Assembly (NCBI GenBank): GCA_031285905.1 | Contig: JAITVH010000066.1 | Coordinates: 1-50,982, forward strand | DNA: 50,982 nt | From: Prevotella sp. | GTDB lineage: Bacteria; Bacteroidota; Bacteroidia; Bacteroidales; Dysgonomonadaceae | Direction: 5' to 3' | Part shown: positions 8,089 to 15,775 of the stretch, in pieces | Layout: every line of letters starts with the position of its first letter | Numbering within the stretch: the first letter of the stretch is position 1 | Program-made: the position numbers and the translations under genes | Notes under the pieces: generated by a model | Databases searched by the model: none | The model's input: only the letters and a program-made list of their open reading frames with translations | Told to the model about the DNA's origin: nothing

Positions 8089-8116
8089 CATCTTTTTTTT
8101 TCGAATTTATCTATAC
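8089..8116 (+). promoter_or_regulatory. Shared promoter-like element, copy 4 (tape measure)
   Basis: This is an exact 28-base copy of the portal element (CATC, nine Ts, CGAATTTATCTATAC), 6.8 kb away. It ends only 12 bases before the tape measure ATG. If its right end is a -7 type box, the transcript would have a very short leader. Confidence 0.75.
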
Positions 8117-8128
8117 AATAAAAACATT

Positions 8129-9964
8129 ATGGCAAATATGAAAGAATACACAATCAAGATTAACGGTGTAGAGCAAAACATCAAGAATATTGACAAATTA
8201 AGAGATTCGGTTGGAAACCTGGAAGTACAAACAATAAAAGCGGTTTCTGCTCAGGAGCTCTGGCAGGAAATAAGTGAAAAAAGCTATAAACAACAAGCCA
8301 AAGACCTGAATAACATTATCCCGTCTATAGCCAAAATTGTTCCTAAACTGGAAGAAATAAGTAAAATGAATACTGCCGCATTATCAACAGCATCTACATT
8401 GACCACATCGCGCCTGAAACAAATAGATGAAGAAATAAAATCGCTGAAAAAGATTCCTCAAAACATACTCGAAATTAACAAAGCATATGAAGCCAAAGAG
8501 AAAATAATCATTCAGCAAAGCGAAATAAGCAGAAAGAAGGCTTTGGAGGAGGTTGAAAAACTGAAAGCGGAAGGAATTGATGAAATCAATATCGAGCAAG
8601 AAAAAGCTTATAAATTACAGGAAATAGACAAAAAACTGAAAGAAGACCTGAAAAAGAATTCCGACGAACTAAAAAAAGTACGTCAGGAATTGTTGGAACC
8701 TGTAAAAAACAGTAAGGGATTTATCGACATCGACGCCACAAAAGAAAATATACAGGCACATGTGGATGCTCTGGAAAAATATAAAAATCAGGTACAAAAA
8801 ACTGCTAACGATATAAGACGGGAATATGATTATCAAATATTGATGGCAGATGGTAATAAGGAACAAATTATACAACTGGAAAAAGAAAAGGAAACGGCGG
8901 CTAAAAAATATGCGGCTGAAGTAAAGAAAATCAATGAAGAGATAGCAAAAACAGAAGATAAAAGTAATAGCCTCCGCCTGAAACAATTTCAGGGTTATCT
9001 CGAATCCGCTTCCAAACTAATGGAGGGCTTTAAGAAGACAGCGGATAGTGTGGGTGATTATTTTACTCAAGGATTTTCGGCTGTTAGCAACATATACAAC
9101 ACTGATATAAAGGATATTGACGGAGAATTGACGCAATTAAAGGTAAGAAAGAATGAGACAGATAAAGAATCTACAGCAAACTCTGCTCTTATAGCAAAAC
9201 TGAAAGATGATCTAAATGCTGCAACAGAAGCTGGAAATCAAGAAGCTATTAGTAGTATAAATGAAAGAATCAGTAGCGAAGAAGAATTGACAAAAAAAAT
9301 ACTAATACAGAAAAATAAGTTAGCCGATGAAGAAGCACAATTAGAATTAAAAAAAGCTAAAAAACAAGCGGAACAAGAAAAAATAGAGAAACTCAATCGT
9401 AAAGCCACTTTAATAAAAGAGATTGGCACTGCCACCGCCAACGTGGCACAAGGCGTAACCAAAGCATGGGCTTTTGGGCCTATTCTGGGGCCTGTATTAG
9501 CTGCTGTAGTAGCTACCGCAGGAGCCATACAAATAGGCATTATGACCAAGCAACTGGCAAAATTTGAAGACGGCGGCCTCCTCAACGGTAAACAGCATGC
9601 ACAAGGCGGCATGCGTATCGAGGGCAGCAATATAGAAGTAGAAGGCGGCGAGTATGTAGTTAACCGTGTATCTACGGATAAGAATATCGACCTGATACGC
9701 TATATTAACTCCCAAAGGCGCGAACTTACCCCTACAGATATAAGTGCATTTTTTGCCAAATCATCGCAAGGCTTTGAACCACCTTTCAGCCGGGCGTTTG
9801 AAACTGGTGGACAACTCCCTGCTATTACCGCACCCGATAATATCGATAATGAAACCCTTGTGGAAGCTATACGCTCTATCCGCATAGAGCCACGTGTTTC
9901 CGTTACTGATATAGACCGTGTAAAAGGAGAAATGGTTAGCGTGGATAATTGGGTCGGATTATAA
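8129..9964 (+). CDS. Tail tape measure protein
   Basis: This 611-residue protein has the layout of a siphovirus tape measure protein, which sets tail length and is ejected ahead of DNA. It has a long coiled-coil region (about 100-430, Lys/Glu/Gln-rich), then a hydrophobic stretch near 435-475 (WAFGPILGPVLAAVVATAGA), then the C-terminal GGLLNGKQHAQGGMRIEG and EVEGGEYVVNRVST motifs, which are typical of Bacteroidota phage tape measures. By the usual rule of about 0.15 nm per residue the tail would be roughly 90 nm. The reading frame is intact. It stands alone between minus-strand lipoprotein genes and has its own promoter-like element, unlike a phage operon where tube genes precede it. Confidence 0.85.
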   Translation: MANMKEYTIKINGVEQNIKNIDKLRDSVGNLEVQTIKAVSAQELWQEISEKSYKQQAKDLNNIIPSIAKIVPKLEEISKMNTAALSTASTLTTSRLKQIDEEIKSLKKIPQNILEINKAYEAKEKIIIQQSEISRKKALEEVEKLKAEGIDEINIEQEKAYKLQEIDKKLKEDLKKNSDELKKVRQELLEPVKNSKGFIDIDATKENIQAHVDALEKYKNQVQKTANDIRREYDYQILMADGNKEQIIQLEKEKETAAKKYAAEVKKINEEIAKTEDKSNSLRLKQFQGYLESASKLMEGFKKTADSVGDYFTQGFSAVSNIYNTDIKDIDGELTQLKVRKNETDKESTANSALIAKLKDDLNAATEAGNQEAISSINERISSEEELTKKILIQKNKLADEEAQLELKKAKKQAEQEKIEKLNRKATLIKEIGTATANVAQGVTKAWAFGPILGPVLAAVVATAGAIQIGIMTKQLAKFEDGGLLNGKQHAQGGMRIEGSNIEVEGGEYVVNRVSTDKNIDLIRYINSQRRELTPTDISAFFAKSSQGFEPPFSRAFETGGQLPAITAPDNIDNETLVEAIRSIRIEPRVSVTDIDRVKGEMVSVDNWVGL

Positions 9965-9976
9965 TTGTTAAATAGA

Positions 9977-10642
9977 CTAATATTCCTTATCAATTGGATA
10001 AATTCGATACCTATCTAAATACGGACTGATAGTGAATACAGGATTTCCATATTCCTTATCATTCGGATAAATTCGATACTTGTCTAAATACGGACTGATA
10101 GTGAATACAGGGTTTCCATATTCCTTATCATTCGGATAAATTCGATATCTATCTAAATATGGGCTGATAGTGAATACAGGATTTCCATATTCCTTATCAC
10201 TCGGATAGATTCGATATCTATCTAAATATGAGCTAATAGTGAATACTATTTTTTCTGCCCTCACATACCCGCTATCGATATTAAATACAATATCGCCATC
10301 GGCTCTGCTTCCTGCGCGCACATATGGGCTGTCAAGGTTAAAGACCACATCCCCGGTCTTTTCCTTGCCGGCGCGTATCAGTTTTTCATCCATATTGAAG
10401 ACGATGTCGCCGTCCGTCCCGCTTCCCGCACGCACATAATCCCCATCCAGATTAAAGACCACATCACCCGTCTTGCCCTTTCCGGCACGTATCAGCTTAC
10501 CATCGATAGTGAATACCACATTGTTTACCTCCACAGGCGGTTTAGGAGTAGGATCAGGATCCGGCTTTGTATAGTCATCATCTTCGCAAGCAGCAAAAGC
10601 AAAGCAAAACATCAGGGCAAATATATAGTATAGTGGTTTCAT
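9977..10642 (-). CDS. Repeat lipoprotein, beta-flower-like
   Basis: This 221-residue lipoprotein has signal MKPLYYIFALMFCFAFAACE, Cys at 19, then an acidic Pro-rich tether (DPDPTPKPPVEV). Two repeat types follow: about five 19-residue units like DVVFNLDGDYVRAGSGTDG, then four 23-residue units like PVFTISPYLDRYRIYPNDKE. Both are short strand-turn-strand units beginning V-V/F-F-T/N-I/L, as in beta-flower-type proteins. The 23-residue unit length matches the lipoprotein at 7660-8016. It ends 13 bases from the tape measure stop, end to end, and is divergent from the large tail protein gene. Near-identical DNA repeats suggest recent expansion. Confidence 0.7.
   Translation of the reverse strand: MKPLYYIFALMFCFAFAACEDDDYTKPDPDPTPKPPVEVNNVVFTIDGKLIRAGKGKTGDVVFNLDGDYVRAGSGTDGDIVFNMDEKLIRAGKEKTGDVVFNLDSPYVRAGSRADGDIVFNIDSGYVRAEKIVFTISSYLDRYRIYPSDKEYGNPVFTISPYLDRYRIYPNDKEYGNPVFTISPYLDKYRIYPNDKEYGNPVFTISPYLDRYRIYPIDKEY
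9982..10257. repeat. Four 69-bp tandem repeats
   Basis: Four 69-bp units begin at 9982, 10051, 10120 and 10189 and encode the 23-residue repeats of the lipoprotein at 9977-10642. The first three are almost identical. The fourth, N-terminal in the protein, is the most diverged. The unit number could vary by slippage or recombination without breaking the frame. Confidence 0.85.
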
Positions 10643-10659
10643 AATGTTTTATTTTTTCC

Positions 10660-10695
10660 TCTGGCCCCTCTTTTGGAGGGGTTGGGGAGGTGGCT
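10660..10695. repeat. G/C-rich hairpin repeat in spacer
   Basis: The text ggcccctcttttggaggggttggg contains the stem cccctc/gagggg and stands out in an AT-rich spacer. I recall very similar strings as dispersed intergenic repeats in Bacteroidota genomes. It lies between the divergent starts of the repeat lipoprotein and the large tail protein. Confidence 0.5.
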
Positions 10696-10791
10696 TCTAC
10701 AAATATAGACTAAAACCACAGAAGTAAGTTTAAAATTCACGGGGAAAACATTGGTACATCGGCATATTAAAAAATTAGCACATTCACTTTT

Positions 10792-10818
10792 CATCTTTTT
10801 TTTCCGAATTTATCTATA
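10792..10818 (+). promoter_or_regulatory. Shared promoter-like element, copy 5 (large tail protein)
   Basis: CATC, eight Ts, C and CGAATTTATCTATA differ from the portal copy by one T-to-C change in the T-run and by AG instead of C after the last A. It ends 38 bases before the ATG at 10857. The atcggcatat string at 10758-10767 also occurs upstream of the portal copy. Confidence 0.75.
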
Positions 10819-10856
10819 AGATAAAAATAAACCAACAGCCAAAAGTTTAAACAATT

Positions 10857-13457
10857 ATGAACATTGAACTCTACATCGACAATCGCCTGTGCGACATCGA
10901 AAGCCCTGAAAAGCTGGGCATCACCCTCAAGCGCGTATTCTTCAATCCGGCCGACTTCAACGTGAAGGATGTGCAGAAGTCGTACACCATCAGCCTGCCT
11001 GCCACGGCGGTCAACAACGAGATTTTCCATTATGCCAACGTGGAAGAGACCAAAGGCAAGTTCACCATCTACAACAATGCCCACCTCTACATCGACGGGG
11101 TACTGATACTCGACGGCAAGTTCCGCCTCAGCGAGATCACCCGCGACCACTACAAAGGCAATCTGGGCGTACCTGCCCCGCTTACGGCCAAAGATGTGTT
11201 TGGGGAAACAATGATGAACCAGGTCGGTAGCTGGAACATCGACTTTCAGGGACGCGAAGGAATTACCCAATACAATACAGGCACTTACGACAAAAAGAAA
11301 TATGGAGATATTCCGCCTTGTATCTTCCCCTTGGTTTTATACGGACTATTACCACGGGATAAAAATACCGATAAGAATCCTGACAGAGAGGTTTTTGACA
11401 GCAGAGTACAACTGAGCCTCGACCACCTGCCCCCTTCTGTCAATTGTATCCAGATGCTAAAAAAGATTTTTGACAATGCAAAATACAAACTTACCGGTTC
11501 AGCCCTCGATGATGAGCGGTTAAATAGGCTATATGTAAGCTACAAAAATCCAAACGAATATGAACCGCTGTGGGGAACCGGCGAAATGAGGATAAAAGGG
11601 AATTGGGGAAACTACAGAAACGGAATCATAGACAAGTATCAAAAAAAAGAGTCGCATAGTGCAATTAGTTTTAATATGTTCGACTCAAAGAACTTGTTGA
11701 TAGAAGAAAAAACCGATCCCGGCAAAAATATTACTGTATTCAACAATGGAGATACAACAAAAGTGACCTTAAAAGTGCCGCAAACAGGATTATACAAATT
11801 ATTCTTCACCACGGAGTTCACCGGTCTGACAGACCTAAAAGAGGACGGAGACGAGATGTATGTGTATGACGGTAGGCTGGATAAACAACCTTTCGAAGTA
11901 AAAGTTATCCGCCACAAGGAAGATGACAACACATTCATGGAAGAACAAAAGCCCGATAACGTCTACTTCCTGTACAATCAAGACCAGCGAGAAGTAAATG
12001 ATCAAAGCATCTTTCCGCAAGCCCATCAGGTTAATTTTGTTGATCCGAAGCAAAATCTGCGCATGATTTGCGGATTTGGCTGGGGAGGAGATGATAGTGT
12101 AGGAGATGTACATCGAAATCCGTTGGTAGAAGACAATTTCTACCACAATCCGATAGCGATCAGCGGCGGAAGGTCTTGGACTGTGAATAAGGATACAGAA
12201 AAAAAAGAGTATTTCCGGGCATTCTCGGCTGTAGAGAACAAGGGCTATGTAAAAATGAGCGATCCGGATACTCCGATAAAGTTCATTATAAACATAGACA
12301 ACATACCCGCCAATATGAAAACAAGCACCACCCGGACGGGAAACCGGAACGGAACGGGGCAGCTATCGCAGGTGATCTGGCTCGAAAAAGGTGAAAAGCT
12401 GACTCTCATATCCACCAGCAGCTACATTTACACCCGCTACGGAGTGGATGCCTGCTACAATCACCGGATAGATTTCGACCTATCGCTCACACCCTTCAAA
12501 CTCACAAAAGAATGGCTGGCGATAGACAACGATGGCTCCGGCGACCCTGATAAACGCATGGACTGGAATGCCCCAAGCGATTTTGAGAAAGACACTATAA
12601 ACCTCGTCAGCTTTTTGCCGGCCGAGATAAAAGTAAATGATTGGATAGATAATTTTTGTAAAGCGTTTAATCTCAGCCTGGTTAATACGGGAAAAGATAC
12701 ATTCGAGCTGAATACAAAAAACAACAGCCTTGCGACCAATATATCGAACATGCTGGATATAGACAAAAAAACAAGCGTAATGCAATGTGTAAGTGAACCG
12801 CTGAAACTGCCATATATGTACGAGGTGAAATTTACTGTAAACAACAACGAAGAAGGCTATTACAAAACAATGGAGAAAAACCAGCTAGGCGAACCGATTG
12901 TAAATTCGGGAAAAGATGGTAACGGACGCTATTACACAGGCAACCTCGAAACCTCTACAATAACCCAAAGTTCCAACTTCTCCTACAATTGGTATAAGGA
13001 ACTGGTGAACAGCAGTGGAAAACCGGTGATTGAAGTACCTATTATCTCCGAACACGAAATATGGGATAATAACTACGACTATCAGGAAATGGCTCCCAAG
13101 CGTTATTATAATCTTACACAACGCTTCTGGTATAAGTCGGGGTTATTCTCCACCAATATTGACAGCACCCCTATCCAACTGGCTACCGTTTCGGAACGAT
13201 ATGACGGAAAACTTAAAATGATACTCGATTATGAGGATAAGCCAGAATCCATCTTGCGTAATTATTTTCTGATCATGGTAGATAATGACAACAACTATAC
13301 CACTGTCTCTTGTTATCTTACTGCCAATGAATATGCTAACCTAAACAAATCGTTGATAAAATTCAACGGTGACTTGTATAATGTAGTAGAAGTGGATGGC
13401 TATGATCCTTTAGGAAAAAATAAAGCTACTCTTAAACTTATACGGAGAATTGTATAA
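10857..13457 (+). CDS. Large tail/baseplate protein
   Basis: This 866-residue protein matches, by general appearance, the long tail proteins that follow the tape measure in Bacteroidota siphoviruses and form the tail tip. The N-terminus MNIELYIDNRLCDIESPEKL and then QKSYTISLPATAVNNEIFHY resemble a distal-tail-like beta domain: the first 120 residues describe a compact 'ground state' sandwich ending in ILDGKFRLSEITRDHYKGNL. The rest is beta-rich with no transmembrane segment or signal peptide, and the C-terminus ends NKATLKLIRRIV. The GC content of the first 400 bases is clearly higher than later in the gene, which could mean mosaic origin. The frame is intact. The role is inferred from family resemblance and position. 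Confidence 0.7.
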   Translation: MNIELYIDNRLCDIESPEKLGITLKRVFFNPADFNVKDVQKSYTISLPATAVNNEIFHYANVEETKGKFTIYNNAHLYIDGVLILDGKFRLSEITRDHYKGNLGVPAPLTAKDVFGETMMNQVGSWNIDFQGREGITQYNTGTYDKKKYGDIPPCIFPLVLYGLLPRDKNTDKNPDREVFDSRVQLSLDHLPPSVNCIQMLKKIFDNAKYKLTGSALDDERLNRLYVSYKNPNEYEPLWGTGEMRIKGNWGNYRNGIIDKYQKKESHSAISFNMFDSKNLLIEEKTDPGKNITVFNNGDTTKVTLKVPQTGLYKLFFTTEFTGLTDLKEDGDEMYVYDGRLDKQPFEVKVIRHKEDDNTFMEEQKPDNVYFLYNQDQREVNDQSIFPQAHQVNFVDPKQNLRMICGFGWGGDDSVGDVHRNPLVEDNFYHNPIAISGGRSWTVNKDTEKKEYFRAFSAVENKGYVKMSDPDTPIKFIINIDNIPANMKTSTTRTGNRNGTGQLSQVIWLEKGEKLTLISTSSYIYTRYGVDACYNHRIDFDLSLTPFKLTKEWLAIDNDGSGDPDKRMDWNAPSDFEKDTINLVSFLPAEIKVNDWIDNFCKAFNLSLVNTGKDTFELNTKNNSLATNISNMLDIDKKTSVMQCVSEPLKLPYMYEVKFTVNNNEEGYYKTMEKNQLGEPIVNSGKDGNGRYYTGNLETSTITQSSNFSYNWYKELVNSSGKPVIEVPIISEHEIWDNNYDYQEMAPKRYYNLTQRFWYKSGLFSTNIDSTPIQLATVSERYDGKLKMILDYEDKPESILRNYFLIMVDNDNNYTTVSCYLTANEYANLNKSLIKFNGDLYNVVEVDGYDPLGKNKATLKLIRRIV

Positions 13458-13475
13458 AGGGAGTTAACTCTCCCT

Positions 13476-13943
13476 TTATTGATCTCCAGTATAAGGCTTA
13501 TATACAAACCATTCGTCTTTAGAAGAAGTTATATTCTTTAATAATAAGTTAGAACCTTTAAATTTGTATTGACCAGTAGTAGTGAGTAGTTCATTTTTAC
13601 CCTCAATATATTTGATACCCTTATCATTAATTATATATTTTTCTGATAACATTGTATATGACCAATATTCATCGCCTTTATTATCAGTTCTCAAATTTGC
13701 AATCTTTATTGTAAAATCTTCTTGAAAAATAATTCTATATTTTTTATTTTCTATTCCATGCCAGTCCCCCACTACAGGATTATACTTCCCTGCATACTCT
13801 TCCTTATAATTCGGATCATCCTTATCATTCCAATCGCCGCCCCAAACAAATTTTTCTTCTTCTTCCTTTTCATCATCTCCGCCACAGGCGGCGAAGCCAA
13901 GGCACAAAGTACATAAAAATATGAGGGATAATAGTTTTTTCAT
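13476..13943 (-). CDS. Small lipoprotein, tandem paralogue A
   Basis: This 155-residue lipoprotein has signal MKKLLSLIFLCTLCLGFAAC, with the lipidated Cys at 20, then an acidic tether (GGDDEKEEEEK). The mature part contains WGGDWNDKDDPNYKEEYAGK, NPVVGDWHGIENKKYRIIF and a beta-rich C-terminus with YIEGKNELLTTTGQYKFKGS. The 'VVGDWHGI' box followed by strands resembles lipocalin-like or DUF-type lipoproteins that measure out a beta-barrel. That is a weak resemblance, and I assign no function. It is the downstream member of a two-gene tandem with the next entry. Confidence 0.65.
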   Translation of the reverse strand: MKKLLSLIFLCTLCLGFAACGGDDEKEEEEKFVWGGDWNDKDDPNYKEEYAGKYNPVVGDWHGIENKKYRIIFQEDFTIKIANLRTDNKGDEYWSYTMLSEKYIINDKGIKYIEGKNELLTTTGQYKFKGSNLLLKNITSSKDEWFVYKPYTGDQ

Positions 13944-13969
13944 AATCTACTAGTTTGTTTCGTTTATAT

Positions 13970-14383
13970 TTATTCTTCAGTCGTTTCCTCCACCTTGGTA
14001 TATATAGCCCAGTCATTATCCTGAAACAATTTGTCTGTCAGGTAAAGCTTATCACCCTCAATCCTGTAGCGCCATGTCTGTGGATAGGTTTTATACCTCA
14101 GCGCCTCATCATTGATCATATACACATCTTTAAAAAGGTCTATCTGGTAAGTTCCGTCAGATTGGAATGCTACATTATGCATCCTGAATTCTTTCGAAAA
14201 GAATATACCCCGGCTCCCTATTTTCCACAAGCCTTGCACGGGATTATACCCGGCAGGTTTATAATTCGCATCAGACGGATTGTTCCAGTCGCCGCGCCAG
14301 TTATACTCTTTTTCATCGTCGTCACATGCCACAAAACCCAGACACAAAGTACATAAAAATATTAGAGATAATAGTTTTTTCAT
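13970..14383 (-). CDS. Small lipoprotein, tandem paralogue B
   Basis: This 137-residue lipoprotein begins MKKLLSLIFLCTLCLGFVAC, one residue different from its neighbour, then CDDDEKEYNWRGDWNNPSDA and YNPVQGLWKI. The order of blocks (WRGDWN, YNPVQGLW, a strand-rich half, a charged end) is the same as in paralogue A, but the mature sequences share little. The DNA around both start codons, from the signal peptide through ATAATCTACTAGTTTGTTT upstream, is nearly identical, while the bodies differ. So duplication was followed by fast divergence, or the 5' ends are kept alike by recombination. Its start is divergent from the protease/scaffold gene. Confidence 0.65.
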   Translation of the reverse strand: MKKLLSLIFLCTLCLGFVACDDDEKEYNWRGDWNNPSDANYKPAGYNPVQGLWKIGSRGIFFSKEFRMHNVAFQSDGTYQIDLFKDVYMINDEALRYKTYPQTWRYRIEGDKLYLTDKLFQDNDWAIYTKVEETTEE

Positions 14384-14486
14384 AATCTACTAGTTTGTTT
14401 GACTTTACAAATGTAATAAAAGTTTTAGAACTGCACATTATGTTAAATAATGTTATAAATAGCCGAAAACCTCTATTTTTTTAAAA

Positions 14487-14501
14487 CCAATTTATCTATA
14501 C
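14487..14501 (+). promoter_or_regulatory. Shared promoter-like element, copy 6 (protease/scaffold)
   Basis: CCAATTTATCTATAC matches the portal core at 14 of 15 bases and follows a seven-T run at 14475-14482 with an AAAA insertion. It ends 23 bases before the ATG at 14525. It is the only such element ahead of the long head/tail operon that runs to 20693. Confidence 0.7.
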
Positions 14502-14524
14502 ATAAATAAAACAAGATACACGAC

Positions 14525-15706
14525 ATGAAAATACCTGTATACAACTGTATTATAGACGAATACGAAGATGACGGTTCGGGCGTTTACGCTATATCTTTTG
14601 TTGATTCTCCGGCCACTCAAGTAGACTTCATTGCTTTAGGAAAAGAAAAAGAAGTACTGCTCAGTAAGAATGCAACAAAACAAATCCTCACAGGAGTAGT
14701 TCTCAAGCCCGAGCAGCTCATCTATCGCAATTCGCCCGAAATCGGTGACTTTTATATCAAATTCCCGGCACAGGAAATAGAGAAGATCGCGCACAAGATG
14801 ATGCGTACAGGCGTAGCCCTGACCAGCACCACTCATCAGCACCAGTTACCCCTCAACGGCAACTACCTCACCGAATTGTGGATAGTAGAAGACCCCGCAT
14901 GCGACAAATCGAAAGCATTGGGATTCAACGAACTGCCAAAGGGTACACTGATGTGCAGTTACAAGATAGAAGACGAAAACTACTGGAAAAACGAGGTGAT
15001 GACCGGAAATGTAAAAGGATTCTCGCTTGAAGGTTTTTTCAATCAGGAAATTGCACTGGCTAAAATGACAAAAAATCCAACTAATAAAAATGCAAACATG
15101 ACTAACAAAAAGAAGAAAAGCTCTACACTACTGGGCAGATTAAAGAATCTCCTGCTGGATATCGAAGCCGTGACCAAAGCCGATGCCACTACCAGTGGAA
15201 CACCTTATGTGATCTTCGTTCTGGCTGACGGAAAGGAAGTATTTGTCGACGAAGACGGCTTTGCCACTATGGATGGCGAACAAGCTGCCGCAGGCGAACA
15301 CAAGCTGGCAAATGGAAACCTGCTGGTAATCGACGAACAGGGGCAATTTGTAGAAACCCGTGAAGCATCGGAAGACAAAACCAAACCCGAAGATGCCAAA
15401 GCTCCCGAAACGCTGGCACGCAAAAAAGCAAACCGCCAACTTGCCGGATTCGATCCAAAAACAACAGAAGCCGTAAAAGCCAAGATTGCCGAAATGCAGC
15501 TAACAATCGATGAACTGACACAGGCTCTGAACGAGGCTCAATCCCTACTGGAAGATACAAAAGGACAAGTAGAGGAAATGCGCCGCAAAACTCCATCCAC
15601 GCGCCCGGCTGTGCAAATGGCAAACTCTCACAAAGACACCAGTGAAATGACCACCGCCGAGCGCATGGCTATGGCCCTTAACCAAACAATTAACAGAAGA
15701 AAATAA
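14525..15706 (+). CDS. Prohead protease (XkdF-like) fused to scaffold
   Basis: This 393-residue protein has two parts. Residues 1-175 resemble the XkdF-type putative phage serine protease: YAISFVDSPATQVDFIALGK, ILTGVVLKPEQLIYRNSPEI, THQHQLPLNGNYLTELWIVE, and VMTGNVKGFSLEGFF. This domain processes capsid and scaffold during assembly. Residues 176-393 look like a scaffold: a basic linker, Ala/Glu-rich segments, and a coiled coil around AEMQLTIDELTQALNEAQSL near 319-338. In-frame ATGs at 15065 (codon 181) and 15098 (codon 192) mark the junction and could give a scaffold-only product, as in other phages. It directly precedes the major capsid gene and probably shares its transcript. Confidence 0.8.
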   Translation: MKIPVYNCIIDEYEDDGSGVYAISFVDSPATQVDFIALGKEKEVLLSKNATKQILTGVVLKPEQLIYRNSPEIGDFYIKFPAQEIEKIAHKMMRTGVALTSTTHQHQLPLNGNYLTELWIVEDPACDKSKALGFNELPKGTLMCSYKIEDENYWKNEVMTGNVKGFSLEGFFNQEIALAKMTKNPTNKNANMTNKKKKSSTLLGRLKNLLLDIEAVTKADATTSGTPYVIFVLADGKEVFVDEDGFATMDGEQAAAGEHKLANGNLLVIDEQGQFVETREASEDKTKPEDAKAPETLARKKANRQLAGFDPKTTEAVKAKIAEMQLTIDELTQALNEAQSLLEDTKGQVEEMRRKTPSTRPAVQMANSHKDTSEMTTAERMAMALNQTINRRK

Positions 15707-15712
15707 TAACCA

Positions 15713-15752
15713 ATTAGCAAATCTGAAAATGAAGAATAAATTATTTGCTAAT
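15713..15752. repeat. Inverted repeat ATTAGCAAAT in protease-capsid spacer
   Basis: ATTAGCAAAT at 15713-15722 and its exact complement ATTTGCTAAT at 15743-15752 flank a 20-base AT-rich loop. Related words recur in the next two spacers of this operon. The hairpin could attenuate transcription or affect transcript stability ahead of the capsid gene. Confidence 0.7.
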
Positions 15753-15775
15753 CTTCACATTAACAAATTAAAAAA

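Noticed and set aside
10000..10240. Matches to CGAATTTATC on the complement inside the 69-bp repeats
   Set aside because: They encode the Arg-Ile-Tyr-Pro part of the lipoprotein repeats and lack the TATAC end, so they are coding rather than promoter copies.
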